64,000 bases of DNA from Cladocopium goreaui (GCA_947184155.2 CAMXCT020002768.1:372001-436000); one strand, 5' to 3'. Shown: positions 35,053-46,158, counted from the first letter of the stretch. The notes: a model not told the origin generated them from the letters alone. Program-made: numbers and translations.

Positions 35053-35072
35053 CGAGCTGGAGTTTTCAAGAG

Positions 35073-36404
35073 ATGATTCAAACCAGTATAGCTTTGCCAA
35101 GCGGTCGCTGTGAGGCATTTACATTTCCTCAGTCCTCCAAAGTAGGGGACTTGAGGATTCTGGCGCAAAAGTCATTTCAACGTGGCTTCTTGAGGCTTGT
35201 GGATGCAGACCATGGCATGGTGGATCCTGCAGTGTCTCTGCAATCTGCAGGACTTAAAGATGGAGACTACCTGACAGCCATTGTCATACACCCAAAGGTA
35301 GCGGCAACATCACGCGCTTTTGCATTGTTTTGCAGCGGAGGCAACCAGGTTGTGACTTGGGGCCATCCAGGTTATGGCGGTGACAGCTCTGAAGTCCAAG
35401 ATCAACTCAAGGGTGTCCAGCAGATTCAAGCATCTTACAGCGCATTTGCTGCGATCCTAGCGAATGGGTTCGTTGTGACTTGGGGCGATCCAGATTCTGG
35501 CGGTGACAGCTCTGAAGTCCAAGATCAACTCAAGGGTGTCCAGCAGATTCAAGCATCTTACAGCGCATTTGCTGCGATCCTAGCGGATGGGTTGGTTGTG
35601 ACTTGGGGCGATCCAGATTGTGGCGGTGACAGCTCTGAAGTCCAAGATCAGCTCAAGGCTGTCCAGCAGGTTCAAGCAACTGACAGTGCATTTGCTGCGA
35701 TCCTGGCGGATGGGTTGGTTGTGACTTGGGGCATTCCAGATCATGGCGGTGACAGCTCTGAAGCCCAAGATCAACTCAAGGGTGTCCAGCAGGTTCAAGC
35801 AACTGGCACAGCATTTGCTGCGATCCTGGCGGATGGGTCGCTTGTGACTTGGGGCGATCCAGGTTATGGCGGTGACAGCTCTGAAGTCCAAGATCAACTC
35901 AAGGGTGTCCAGCAGATTCAAGCAACTGACAAGGCATTTGCTGCGATCCTGGCGAATGGGTCGCTTGTGACTTGGGGCGATCCAGATTCTGGCGGTGACA
36001 GCTCTGAAGTCCAAGATCAACTCAAGGGTGTCCAGCAGGTTCAAGCAACTTACCACGCATTTGCTGCGATCCTGGCGGATGGGTTGGTTGTGACTTGGGG
36101 TGATCCAGGTTATGGCGGTGACAGCTCTGAAGTCCAAGATCAGCTCAAGGGTGTCCAGCAGGTTCAAGCAACTGGCAGAGCATTTGCTGCGATCCTGGCG
36201 GATGGGTCGCTTGTGACTTGGGGCGATCCAGGTTGTGGTGGTAACAGCTCTGAAGTCCAAGATCAACTCAAGGGTGTCCAGCAGATTCAAGCAACTGCGG
36301 GCGCGTTTGCTGCGATCCTGGCGGATGGGTCGCTTGTGACTTGGGGCATTCCAGGTTGTGGCGGTGACAGCTCTGCAGTTGCTGATCAGTTTGCATATGT
36401 GTGA
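35073..36404 (+). CDS. Ubiquitin-like/RCC1-type repeat protein, intronless
   Basis: From ATG 35073 the protein is 443 residues; the frame stays open to 35034, but that part is MITE-derived. Residues about 10-80 look like a ubiquitin-type beta-grasp domain (FTFPQSSKVGDLRILAQKSF ... LQSAGLKDGDYL). Then come nine repeats of 40 residues with the core VTWGDPxxGGDSSEVQDQL and AFAAILADG. This is a compact RCC1-like blade (classical RCC1 repeats are about 50 residues), so a beta-propeller or related solenoid is expected. Such proteins in dinoflagellates are often annotated as HERC-like, but no HECT domain is present here. A ligase role is therefore not supported; binding or scaffolding is a guess. 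Repeats are nearly identical at DNA level (120-base period), which also opens an antisense frame at 35580-36290. The gene sits between two direct repeats, and AG|AG just before the ATG could accept the trans-spliced leader. Confidence 0.85.
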   Translation: MIQTSIALPSGRCEAFTFPQSSKVGDLRILAQKSFQRGFLRLVDADHGMVDPAVSLQSAGLKDGDYLTAIVIHPKVAATSRAFALFCSGGNQVVTWGHPGYGGDSSEVQDQLKGVQQIQASYSAFAAILANGFVVTWGDPDSGGDSSEVQDQLKGVQQIQASYSAFAAILADGLVVTWGDPDCGGDSSEVQDQLKAVQQVQATDSAFAAILADGLVVTWGIPDHGGDSSEAQDQLKGVQQVQATGTAFAAILADGSLVTWGDPGYGGDSSEVQDQLKGVQQIQATDKAFAAILANGSLVTWGDPDSGGDSSEVQDQLKGVQQVQATYHAFAAILADGLVVTWGDPGYGGDSSEVQDQLKGVQQVQATGRAFAAILADGSLVTWGDPGCGGNSSEVQDQLKGVQQIQATAGAFAAILADGSLVTWGIPGCGGDSSAVADQFAYV

Positions 36405-36640
36405 TTACATGTGCAGCCAGCATGGCTCAAAGTGGCCCCTGAGTTCAGAATCCTTCAGTGCTTTGGCTTGCTTTGAGAAGCGCGTTTTAAAAGGACCGCG
36501 GGCTGGCGCATCTCCTGAAACTTGCGAATCCCTGGTGAAAACCGCATCAATTGATCAGGTTGAATCAGGTTGAATATTTGTGTGTTTCACTTAGGGCCTC
36601 GATTTTTCGGGCATTATCTTGCATGGGATTATAATTGGAA
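36405..36640. other. 3' flank of the RCC1-like gene
   Basis: Non-repetitive; no polyadenylation signal identified and no second gene seen. Confidence 0.5.
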
Positions 36641-37276
36641 ATTATCCCAATATGACCTGAATGATTCAGGTTGGTGCATGGCTACAGTTTGGCTAGCGGT
36701 ATAGATATGTATCTCTGTAAACCACAGGCTGATATACACAAGATTACACAAGAATCCAACATGTTTCATGGATGTGCTCGACGATTTCAGGGTCGAAAAG
36801 ATAGCCAAAGAACTTAAAGAACTGTTGGCCCTTTGTTGTAAGTCAGTTATAACATTTCATATAGCCCAATTTATGGAATTATGGAATGATAAACCCATTG
36901 ACAACCATTAGTATAACTGGTATTTTGATGCATTTCAGACTTTAAAGGAAATATAAGCTATATATCGATCAAAATACCTGATTAGTTATAAGTATAAGTT
37001 TTAAGTTATAAGTCAGTTATACATCAGAATACCAGTTATATATATACTGGTTAAGCTTTCAAGGTTGTATATCACCGGATGTCGACAGCAAATCTTCAGC
37101 AGGATGCCGGAGTTGGGCAAAGTTGGCTCAAGATCAGACAGCTACAGCTTGGTGGTGAAAAATGTAATGATGTGGTTGTAAACTAAAAGTTTGCTATTGG
37201 AAATTGCCATAGAAATAGTCGATTTACTAAACTTTAAGATGGTGATCTTCCATAGTTAAGCTGGTTTACCAGAGTG
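36641..37276. repeat. Direct repeat, copy 2 (downstream of the RCC1-like gene)
   Basis: Matches 34422-34951, with an extra block of about 90 AT-rich bases near 36945-37050. It ends in family B sequence GGTTTACCAGAG without the final GGTA. Confidence 0.9.
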
Positions 37277-37415
37277 TTGGTTTCTATCTTAAATGCAGAA
37301 AGGAGTGCGTTCTTGTTCCCCAAACAGTGTGGCCACACTGAGGGGTTCTTACGGTAACAGTTAAGGCCCGGTGTTCAATCGAGGTGGTATCATCCGTGTC
37401 CGGCCAATCCCCTGT
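37277..37415. other. No gene seen
   Basis: Short unique stretch. Confidence 0.5.
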
Positions 37416-37595
37416 AAATCTCCACAAAAAATGGCTCTTGTGAAATGTCCATGTGCATTTCGACTGCGCAGACTCGCACAAAACGATGTCCCCGGAGGTG
37501 TCTGCGGCCAAGTTTTCTGTAAATTTCCATGCAAAATTGCTCTTGTGAAATGTCTGTCTGCATTTCGACTGCGCAGGCTCGCACAAAGTCGTGCT
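37416..37595. repeat. ~105-bp tandem duplication
   Basis: GCTCTTGTGAAATGTC ... GCATTTCGACTGCGCAG ... CTCGCACAAA occurs twice, about 105 bases apart. Frames on both strands are open through it. Confidence 0.85.
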
Positions 37596-37613
37596 TCCCG
37601 GTCTCGGGATCGG

Positions 37614-37894
37614 TCTTCCTCCTCAACATCATCATCTTCGTCCTCCTCAACATCAACATCAACGTCATCATCTTCCTATCATCTTCCTATCATCATCGCC
37701 ATCATCATCATCATCATCAACACCATCCTTATCCTCATAGTTACCATCACCATTATCGTCCTCATCACCATCTTAATCATCTTAATCATCATCGTCATCA
37801 TCATTACCATCATCATCATCACCATCATCCTCATCATCCAATCATCATCACCATCATCACCATCATCACCATCACCATCACCATCATCATCACC

Positions 37895-37925
<31 letters not shown>

Positions 37926-38095
37926 CCATCCGTATCTTCATCTTCACCATCACCATTATCGTCCTCATCACCATCTTAATCATCATCATCATCATCACCA
38001 ACAACAACAACAACAACAACAACAACAGCAACAGCAACAGCAACAACAACATCAACATCAACATCACCATCATCACCAACATCATCACCAACATT
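37614..38095. repeat. CAT/CAC and CAA trinucleotide microsatellite
   Basis: CATCATCACCATC-type units with a CAACAACAG block at about 38000-38055. Long Ile/Ser/His (plus) and Met (minus) frames are artefacts. Confidence 0.95.
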
Positions 38096-38650
38096 AATTA
38101 AATTTCATTAACACCATCATCATTATTATCATGCATTATCCACTTACTCCTCCCCACACTGTTTGGGATCTCTTGCCGGGATAATTGAAATAGTTTGCAG
38201 TCTCTGGAAATGGTACTGCTGCGGAAGATAGAACAAAAACAGTATGACCTGTTGTGTTTACAAATAGTTCTCAGGAAGGGTCATTGACACTACTCACTGC
38301 CAGCCTGGCAATTGCACTGTTCAGTATCTGATTAGATCGTGGCTTACCCCCTGGGAAAAAATGATTGGATGTTGATGTTTGTTCCAGTGAAAGTAATCAA
38401 TCATTTTGGGTTGGAGGGACAGGAAACAGTTTTGGATCTGTGTTTCATCTCGGGCGATAAAACTTTCCACTACTAACTCCCAAGCCTCACGGTCCACTAA
38501 GACAGAACAAATTTGCAAAAACATTCCCCTATTCATTGCCATTGTTTTTATCCATGTGCCACGTTAAATATGGTTTGTTCCTTTGAATGGTTCATCCCTA
38601 TTAAACTATTTTTGTTCCCCAGCTACAAGTTATCTATAATTTCACCCATT
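38096..38650. other. No gene seen
   Basis: Mixed unique sequence without a convincing exon. Confidence 0.45.
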
Positions 38651-38789
38651 CACATGGGTATGTCCAGAATAAATCCAACAGTCATTGTAGTTGCAAACCA
38701 ACAAAACTATTGGATTTGTGTTTGCTGCTTGTTTTCACTTTTGGTGGGTAAACAAAATACTTGTATGGGTTGAACCGATTGATACTTCC

Positions 38790-38890
38790 ATATGGGCCAT
38801 GTGGGTTTGTCTGAAGATAGGGTATCCCACCCAAATGCCTACTGTAAAAAAGGGGAACATCATGAGAATCCATTGGATTTTGATGTCTTC
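38790..38890. mobile_element. Family D-like element, fragment
   Basis: GTGGGTTTGTCTGAAGATAGGGTAT resembles the family D left end (ATGGGTATGTCTGAAAAT) seen at 49662; the TTGGATTTTGATG segment ends at the acceptor TCTTCCCAG of the next exon. Confidence 0.4.
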
Positions 38891-38894
38891 CCAG

Positions 38895-38999
38895 GAGAAG
38901 CCTCTGGATGCCGCCCAGATTGAATCATGGGGTCCCAACCGCTCTTCCAAAAGATTTCAGGCGTGCGCGCTCTTCCTGGGAGTACCCGAAAGGGGATAT
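38895..38999 (+). CDS. Predicted exon, unknown protein
   Basis: Acceptor TCTTCCCAG|G at 38894, donor GGATAT|GTGAAG after 38999, 35 codons, phase 0 at both ends. The product includes EKPLDAAQIESWGPNRSSKR and then FQACALFLGVPERGY. Family D sequences lie immediately on both sides, so this looks like an exon between element-filled introns. No partner exon within reach is certain; family not recognised. Confidence 0.5.
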
Positions 39000-39029
39000 G
39001 TGAAGATTGATGGACCACAGAAATGGATG

Positions 39030-39118
39030 GATATGGGTATGTCTGAAAATAATAAGGATAATCACGGTCAATCACTGGATTTTGGTGTATCATATTTTTT
39101 GACAAAACCATATGAATG
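39030..39118. mobile_element. Family D element, short copy
   Basis: ATATGGGTATGTCTGAAAAT at the left and TTGACAAAACCATATG at the right are inverted relatives of each other. Confidence 0.5.
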
Positions 39119-39214
39119 GATGGTAGTGAGAACAAACAAAAGCCGCAAAACAAATCTGGGTTTGGAGGTCTAGACTTTGATTTGCCATCTGCAATCTATG
39201 TGCTTTGGTACTAT

Positions 39215-39328
39215 GTGGTGCCCCCAAGATAGCTAAGTTGGTTTATAACTCTAATAACTAGGGCTTATGGTAGATATATCTATAGTTAATGGGATTATCA
39301 ACCAACTTATAACTGGGGGGGCACCACC
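39215..39328. mobile_element. MITE family C, copy C1
   Basis: Left end GTGGTGCCCCCAAGATAGC, right end AACTGGGGGGGCACCAC: terminal inverted repeats around a TATAGTTAATGG-type core. Confidence 0.75.
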
Positions 39329-39624
39329 TTATAGTTAGTCCAAAGCTACAAGGGTCACTGGAAGTCATTGGGCTGGAGAAGCCACCCATTTTGGCTACTT
39401 GGCCAAGGGTTGTTTCAAGGGTCGGAGGAAGCGATTCCTTTGGGGGAAGCCATAGGTGTTTGCTTTGCTTCTGATAGGATTATATTATAACATAGACCCG
39501 GGCAAGCCGGCGGCGGAAGTTTCCCAAGAATAAATGACCTATAGTTCGACGCCAGCCTGTCCCGACCGTGTCCTTCCCTCGACAAGCGGCTTTTTTTTTT
39601 CAGCGAGAGACGAAGCAAAGTCTT
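39329..39624. other. No gene seen
   Basis: Unique sequence leading into the minisatellite. Confidence 0.45.
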
Positions 39625-40650
39625 CACACTCCACACTTCGCACTCCACACTTCACACTGCACTCTTCACACTCGAAACTTCACACTTCACACTCCACACT
39701 TCGCACTCGAAACTTCACACTCCACACTTCACACTCCACACTTCACACTTCTCACTTCTCACTGCTGCCTTCACACTCCAAACCTCACACTTCACACTTC
39801 ACACTGCGTTCTTCGCACTCCAAACTTAAACTTCACACTCCACACTTCACACTCCACACTTCACACTTCACAGTTCACACTTCTCACTTCCCACTGCTTC
39901 CTTCTCACTTCGCACTTCACAGTCCACACTTCACAGTCCACACTTCACAGTCCACACTTCACACTCCACACTTCTCACTTCTCACTGCTTCCTTCACACT
40001 CCAAACTTCACACTTCTCACTTCGCACTTCACACTTCCACACTTCTTCACACTTCACACTTCACACTTCTCACTGCTTCCTTCACACTCCAAACTTCACA
40101 CTTCTCACTTCGCACTTCACACTCCACACTTCACAGTCCACACTTCACACTTCTCACTTCTCACTTTCTTCACACTCCAAAACTCACACTTCACACTTCT
40201 CACTTCGCACTTCGCACTCCACACTTCACTCACTTCACAGTCCACACTTCACACTTCTCACTGCTTCCTTCACACTCCAAACTTCACACTTCTCACTTCG
40301 CACTTCACACTCCACACTTCACAGTCCACACTTCACACTTCTCACTTCTCACTGCTGCCTTCCCACTCCAAACCTCACACTTCACACTTCACACTCACTC
40401 TTCGCACTCCAAACTTAAACTTCACACTCCACCCTTCACACTTCTCACTTCCCACTGCTTCCTTCACACTGTACACTTCACACTGCACTCTTCACACTCC
40501 ACACTTCACACTGCACTCTTTGCACTCCAAACTTCACACTCCACACTTCACAGTCCACACTTCACACTTCTCACTTCTCACTGCTTCCTTCACACTCCAA
40601 ACTTCACACTTCACACTGCACTCTTCACACTCCACACTTCATCTCATCTG
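39625..40650. repeat. CTTCACACTCCACACTTC minisatellite
   Basis: About 1 kb of degenerate units with higher-order blocks (TTCTCACTGCTTCCTTCACA recurs). The 294- and 382-codon Ser/His/Thr/Leu frames are artefacts. Confidence 0.95.
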
Positions 40651-40739
40651 AGCTCTTCTCACCTTATCCCAGCTCATCTCTTCTCATCTCGTCCCTTCTC
40701 ATATGTCATCTATTAAGCTTTCATTAATCAATTCCCAGC

Positions 40740-41930
40740 ACTACTACTAATCACTGTCAAACCCTTGATGCACCCACTCCAATACGATTTACGAAGTCCA
40801 GCTGCAAAAGACAATAGTATTGCGCATGCAGCCGCGGCACCAAGCAACTTTGACGCAGCCATCACAATGCGATCTGCAGAGACTGAGTTGCAAAACACAA
40901 TAGAACTACGCGCAACTGGGTCGGAAATTGCAGCTCCAAAACCGGATCGGATCTCGACGCTAGAGCGAAAAAAAAGACGATTTTGAAGCACTTTTTGAAA
41001 GGATTTTTAAAAAGAAAATCACTGGCGCCAAAATGGAGAAAATCTGCTGACAAATCACTGTCGCAGCCTTCATGCAGCCACTCCAATACGATTTACGAAG
41101 TCCAGCTGCAAAAGACAATAGTATTACGCATGCAGCCGTGGCAAGAAGCAACCTTGACACAGCCATTACAATGCGATCTGCAGAGACTGAGTTGCAAAAC
41201 ACAATAGAACTACGCGCAACTGGGTCGGAAATTGCAGCTCCAAAACCGGATCTCGACGCCAGAGCGAAAAAAAGACGATTTTGAAGCACTTTTTAAAAGG
41301 ATTTTTAGAAGGAAAATCACTAGCGCCAAAATGGAGAAAATCTGCTGACAAATCACTGTCGCAGCCTTCACGCAGCCACTCCAATACAATTTACGAAGTC
41401 CAGTTGCAAAAGACAATAGTATTGCGCATGCAGCCGCGGCACCAAGCAACCTTGACGCAGCCATTACAATGCGATCTGCAAAGACTGAGTTGCAAAACAC
41501 AATAGAACTACGCGCAACTGGGTCGGAAATTGCAGCTCCAAAACCGGATCTCGACGCCAAAGCGAAAAAAAGACGATTTTGAAGCACTTTTTAAAAGGAT
41601 TTTTAAAAGGAAAATTGCTAGCGCCAAAATAGCCGTGGCAAGAAGCAACCTTGACGCAGCCATTACTATGCGATCTGCAGAGACTGAGTTGCAAAACGCA
41701 ATAGAACTACGCGCAACTGGGTCGGAACTCGACGCCAGAGCGAAAAAAAAGACGATTTTGAAGCACTTTTTAAAAGGATTTTTAAAAAGAAAATCATTGG
41801 CGCCAAAATGGAGAAAATCTGCTGACAAATCACTGTCGCAGCCTTCATGCAGCCAGTCTAATACGATTTACGAAGTCCAGCTGCAAAAGACAATAGTATT
41901 ACGCATGCAGCCAAAAGAGGAAGCAACACT
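40740..41930. repeat. ~302-bp tandem repeat, about 3.8 copies
   Basis: CCAATACGATTTACGAAGTC (with one variant) recurs at about 40780, 41083, 41385 and 41860. Units contain GCGCAACTGGGTCGGAA and CACTTTTTAAAAGGATTTTT. One copy is shortened. Confidence 0.95.
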
Positions 41931-43284
41931 TGCAATCCCATTTACACTGCGGGAACGATCCTACAGTTGCAAAGCACAATGGAATTCCATCGGCAACTCA
42001 TCCACCAGCACCACTTGCAATCCCATTTACAGTGAGGGAACGATCCTAGAGTTGCAAATCACAATGGAATTCCATCGGCAACTCATCCACCAGCACCACT
42101 TGCAACCCCATTTGCAATGCGAGAACGATCCTACAGTTGCAAATCACAATGGAATTCTGTCGACCACACATGCACGAAACACAGGTGAAACCCCATTTAC
42201 AATGCGGAACCGATCCGAACATGATCCGAACATGATCCGAGCATATCCGACCATGATCCGACCACACACGAGACCGTCTCGCACCCGTCGCACCGCAGAG
42301 GTAGATCATCGAGGTTCGGGGACGGACTTTGTATGGTAAAACATAGGGTTTCGTGCATCTGCTATCTCTCAAAAACGCATTTCGTGCGAGACTTCCTTCA
42401 AAACTCCATCGGCAACTCCTCCACCAGCACCACTTGCAATCCCATTTGCAGTGAGGGAACGATCCTAGAGTTGCAAATCACAATGGAATTCCATCGGCAA
42501 CTCATCCACCAGCACCACTTGCAATCCCATTTACATTGCGGGAACGATCCTACAGTTGCAAATCACAATGGAATTCTGTCGACCGCACATGCACGAAAAA
42601 CACTGAAACCCCATTTACAATGCGGAACCGATCCGAACATGATCCGAGCATGACCGAGAATGATCCGACCACACACGAGACCGTCTCGCAACCGTCGCAC
42701 CGCAGAGGTAGATCATCGAGGTTCGGGGACGGACTTTGTATGGAAAAACATAGGGTTTCGTGCATCTGCTATCTCTCAAAAACGCATTTCGTGCGAGACT
42801 TCCTCAAAACTCCATCGGCAACTCCTCCACCAGCACCACTTGCAATCCCATTTACAGTGAGGGAACGATCCTAGAGTTGCAAATCACAATGGAATTCCAT
42901 CGGCAACTCATCCACCAGCACCACTTGCAACCCCATTTACAATGCGGGAACGATCCTACAGTTGCAAATCACAATGGAATTCTGTCGACCGCACATGCAC
43001 GAAACACACTTGAAACCCCATTTACAATGCGGAACCGATCCGACATGATCCGAGACCGATCCGACCATGATCCGAGAATGATCCGACCACACACGAGACC
43101 GTCTCGCACCCGTCGCACCGCAGAGGTAGATCATCGAGGTTCGGGGACGGACTTTGTATGGAAAAACATAGGCTTTCGTGCATCTGCTATCTCTCAAAAA
43201 CGCATTTCGTGCGAGACTTCCTCCAAAACTTCATCGGCAACTCCTCCACCAGCACCACTTGCAATCCCATTTACAGTGAGGGAA
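41931..43284. repeat. ~415-bp tandem repeat, about 3 copies
   Basis: GGCAACTCCTCCACCAGCAC recurs near 42411, 42822 and 43240. Each unit holds two half-related sub-blocks (CACAATGGAATTC) and a CATGATCCGA-rich part. It also holds CATTTCGTGCGAGACTTCC, the reverse complement of the motif at 646-1130. Confidence 0.95.
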
Positions 43285-43856
43285 CAGTTTCTTTGCTAAC
43301 TCTTTCTGTGACTAACTCTTTCCCTCACTAACTCTTTTTTTGACTAACTTGTTTCTTTGCTAACTCTTTCTTTGACTACCTCATATATCCTGACTAACTC
43401 TTTCTTTGACTAACTCTTTCCCTCACTAACTCTTTCTTTGACTAACTCTTTCCCTGACTAACTGTTTCTTTGCTAACTCTTTCTTTGACTAACTCTTTCC
43501 CTCACTACTCTTTCTTTGACTAACTCTTTCCCTGACTAACTCTTTCTTTGACTAACTCTTGACTAACTCTTTCCCTCACTAACTCTTTCTTTGACTAACT
43601 CTTTCCCTGACCTCTTTCTTTGCTAACTTTTTTTTTGACTAACTCTTTCCCTCACTAACTCTTTCTTTGACTAACTCTTTCCCTCACTAACTCTTTCTTT
43701 GACTAACTCTTTCCCTCACTAACTCTTTCTTTGACTAACTCTTTCCCTGACTAACTGTTTCTTTGCTACCTCTTTCTTTGACTAACTCTTTCTTGGACTA
43801 ACTCTTTCCCTCACTAACTCTTTCTTTGACTAACTCTTTCCCTGACATTCTAAAAG
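43285..43856. repeat. ACTAACTCTTTCTTTG / CCCTC minisatellite
   Basis: Alternating 15-16-base units TTTCTTTGACTAACTC and TTTCCCTCACTAACTC. Strongly pyrimidine-rich strand; no frame of note. Confidence 0.95.
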
Positions 43857-44175
43857 TCCGTAACACGGAAGTTTCTCCCCCTAAACTTCCTTTGATAATA
43901 GACACGTAATTCACGGCTATCTTTGAATGGGAATCTATGTTCTATTTTTTGGGGAATTGCTATGTAACCACCATATTTATTAGTTTACATATTTATCATA
44001 TCATATATGCTTAATACGATTCTTATATTGATATGTTTTTGTAATAATCAATACATTGATATTATATACTGTTTGTCTATGGTTTCCTGTAGATTTCCCG
44101 AAAAAACCAATCCATTGACACAGCTGCATGGGACCCCTTTTTTCGACCACCCAAGTTGCATGGGCTGATTTGACA
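43857..44175. other. No gene seen
   Basis: AT-rich unique sequence. Confidence 0.5.
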
Positions 44176-44280
44176 TACCCTCTGGTAATTTAACATAGCT
44201 ATTGAAAATACCCAATTTATAGTTGATTTACCTATTCAAAAGGGTTCTTTTCTATAGTTATGTCAGTTTACCAAAGGGTA
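44176..44280. mobile_element. MITE family B, copy B10
   Basis: TACCCTCTGGTAATTT left end, GTTTACCAAAGGGTA right end, TA edges. Confidence 0.8.
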
Positions 44281-44315
44281 GTCACCATGGGTCCTCCAGC
44301 TGTTCATTTCGCCAG

Positions 44316-44348
44316 GCGACTGGATCTGCAGCAGCGACACTGAGGCAG
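44316..44348 (+). CDS. Candidate mini-exon
   Basis: TTCGCCAG|G acceptor and GGCAG|GTGCAC donor around 33 bases; phase 0 gives ATGSAAATLRQ. Another frame continues open past the donor (DWICSSDTEAGAPLLAIGLA), so the reading is unsettled. Starts 35 bases after B10. Confidence 0.28.
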
Positions 44349-44506
44349 GTGCACCGTTGCTGGCGATTGGTTTGGCAGATTGCTGGATGCTCGGCGTGGA
44401 GTAACAACGAAGCTTCAACCAAATCCTTTACAATCGAAAAAATGCGAATATTCTTGTTTGTTCACTTTTTGTAGCATCCAGCTTCATCCACGATATAGGG
44501 GGTTCC

Positions 44507-44660
44507 ATAAATGGGGCTACCCCAATAGCTGGATGGTTTATATGGGAAAACAACTATCTACAAATGGATGATTTCGGGGTACCCCATTGATGGAAATCCC
44601 CATATAATATCAATCCCGGATTCTCTTTTCAACCCGTAGTTTAACTAGTTGGGGGGGTAC
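44507..44660. mobile_element. Family E element, copy 2
   Basis: GGGGGTTCCATAAATGGGGC ... ATAGCTGGATGGTTTATATG ... GATGGAAATCCCC resembles the family E sequences near 3210 and 55405. Confidence 0.45.
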
Positions 44661-44762
44661 CATGTATAAATGGGAAGTATGACTACTTTGGAAACAACCT
44701 GGATTAGTGTAATAAATAATCCAGTGTTAACATTATAATACCCATCTAAAGCACCTTACCAA

Positions 44763-44886
44763 GTGGTGCCCATAGTTAGCTAAGTTGGCTCATAACTTCA
44801 ATAACTTGATATAACTTGGATTTATGGTATAATATATCTATAGTTCATGGTGGTTATAAAGCAAGTTATAACTGGGGGTCACCAGA
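44763..44886. mobile_element. MITE family C, copy C2
   Basis: GTGGTGCCCATAGTTAGC left end and ATAACTGGGGGTCACCAGA right end; the right end lies 27 bases before an exon acceptor. Confidence 0.65.
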
Positions 44887-44913
44887 TAGGACTCACCACA
44901 TCCCCTCCCCCAG

Positions 44914-45025
44914 GACCAAAGCTGCCGCCCAGCGCTGCTCTGCCGTCAATGCCGCCCTGTCTTCAGCGGCACGCAGAAATCCCGGCGCCAAAGTCTTGAC
45001 GCGCCACACGGCTGGCGATGAATGA
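44914..45025 (+). CDS. Predicted exon, Ala-rich, unknown protein
   Basis: Acceptor CCTCCCCCAG|G at 44913. After one base the frame reads TKAAAQRCSAVNAALSSAAR and continues to TGA at 45023. A donor (AAA|GTCTTG after 44992) would end it earlier in phase 0. A short basic helix-rich segment; no family recognised. It could be an upstream exon of the long plus-strand gene. Confidence 0.4.
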
Positions 45026-45055
45026 AAGTCTCGTGTAAAGAAATGGCTGGTATAA

Positions 45056-45192
45056 GGTGGTGCCTCAAGACCTTGGCTTATAGTTACTTAGCTAGCTTAG
45101 CTGTCTTAGCTGGTTTGTGGTGGATATATGTGGATATATCTATAGTTGGAATTCTTGAAACTGAACCAGCTTCTGACTGGGTACCCGCCCCC
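45056..45192. mobile_element. MITE family C, diverged copy C3
   Basis: GGTGGTGCCTCAAGACC left end, family C core (GGATATATCTATAGTT), weak right end near GTACCCGCCCCCTT. Confidence 0.5.
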
Positions 45193-46035
45193 TTACAGTG
45201 ATAGAATCAGTTTGAGCAGTGACCAGTCCCATCAACCAACCAGTCAACAGGGTTCACAGAGGGTTTCCAGCACCGCTCACTATATAATCTATACATACTG
45301 GGACGATGGTTGAAAGCTGGATTCTTGTCTGATTCGTAAGCGGCCAGTTCACCCGTCACCTTATAGTGACATAATAATGGGTTGCGACACACTTTCCAGG
45401 ATTATCCAAGCACAGGATGCAATCAACATGACACTTAGGATATTTTAGGATGTAAGCAGCAAGATATTGGTCGTATGATATGGTAGATACAAGCAACAGC
45501 CTTATGGAAAAATTGCTGGCACTTGTGTGACCTGATGATAATTAGTTCGAAAATGCGGGGCATTCGTCTAGCCGGAAAGTTGAACCTAACCTGTACAAGC
45601 CCTCAATGCCGGTGGAGGAGAATGGAGCAACAAATGAGTCCAGAAATTTGCGTGTTGCCTCTAGAAGCAAGTGATATATCAAGATTTTCCCAGAAAAGAT
45701 TAGCATAACTTGCGGGGTCTGCCTCACTTTCAAACACGTCTAGAATCAGATGGATGGGTATAAGCTGTGGGAGCGTCCTGCGTCGCATTTGAATAAATCT
45801 GAGCATGGGCTAGCACTGAGTGTTGTTCGATGTCTTTCGCTGCAAATATGGCACAACCAACGTGGATGTTCCCGGAATTGGAAGATATCCCGAAATCCGA
45901 AAATGAAAGATGACAGTTGGCAATTCTTATATGCATTTTCCACCTGCTCATATTACTCTGAATGTATCAGCCAGTCCATATGTATGGGTAGGCGCGACCT
46001 TATCACATGACAATGTTGCTCTGTGGCCCATTCAG
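45193..46035. other. Probable intron or intergenic DNA
   Basis: Short frames on both strands (for example 45523-45708), none with good splice borders. Confidence 0.45.
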
Positions 46036-46158
46036 GTGGCAAAATCTGCCCATGTTTCGACCCCCAGGCGAATCAACGTGGATCGCCGCGCACCTGCTGT
46101 ACCAGCGCAAGCATAGCACAGACGAGTGGCTGGCCCCAGACTGCGGGCAACAATTTGG
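46036..46158 (+). CDS. Predicted exon 1 of the traced plus-strand series
   Basis: Acceptor CCATTCAG|G at 46035, donor TTTGG|GTTGGC after 46158. One leading base, 40 codons, two trailing bases. The product includes WQNLPMFRPPGESTWIAAHL and EWLAPDCGQQF. The trailing GG joins in frame to the single leading base of the exon at 46304. No domain recognised. Upstream exons are not certain. Confidence 0.5.

Noticed and set aside
35580..36290. 236-codon antisense frame opposite the RCC1-like gene
   Set aside because: A shadow of the 120-base coding repeat; the sense frame has the domain structure.
37834..38094. Met/Leu-rich minus-strand frame and Ile/Ser-rich plus frames
   Set aside because: CAT/CAA trinucleotide repeat read in different frames.
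39386..39396. CCATTTTGGCT, the middle of the dinoflagellate spliced leader
   Set aside because: Only 11 bases, diverges immediately after, and no gene starts downstream.
41530..42339. 269-codon plus-strand frame
   Set aside because: It runs across two different tandem-repeat families without a common theme, and equivalent frames in the other copies are broken.
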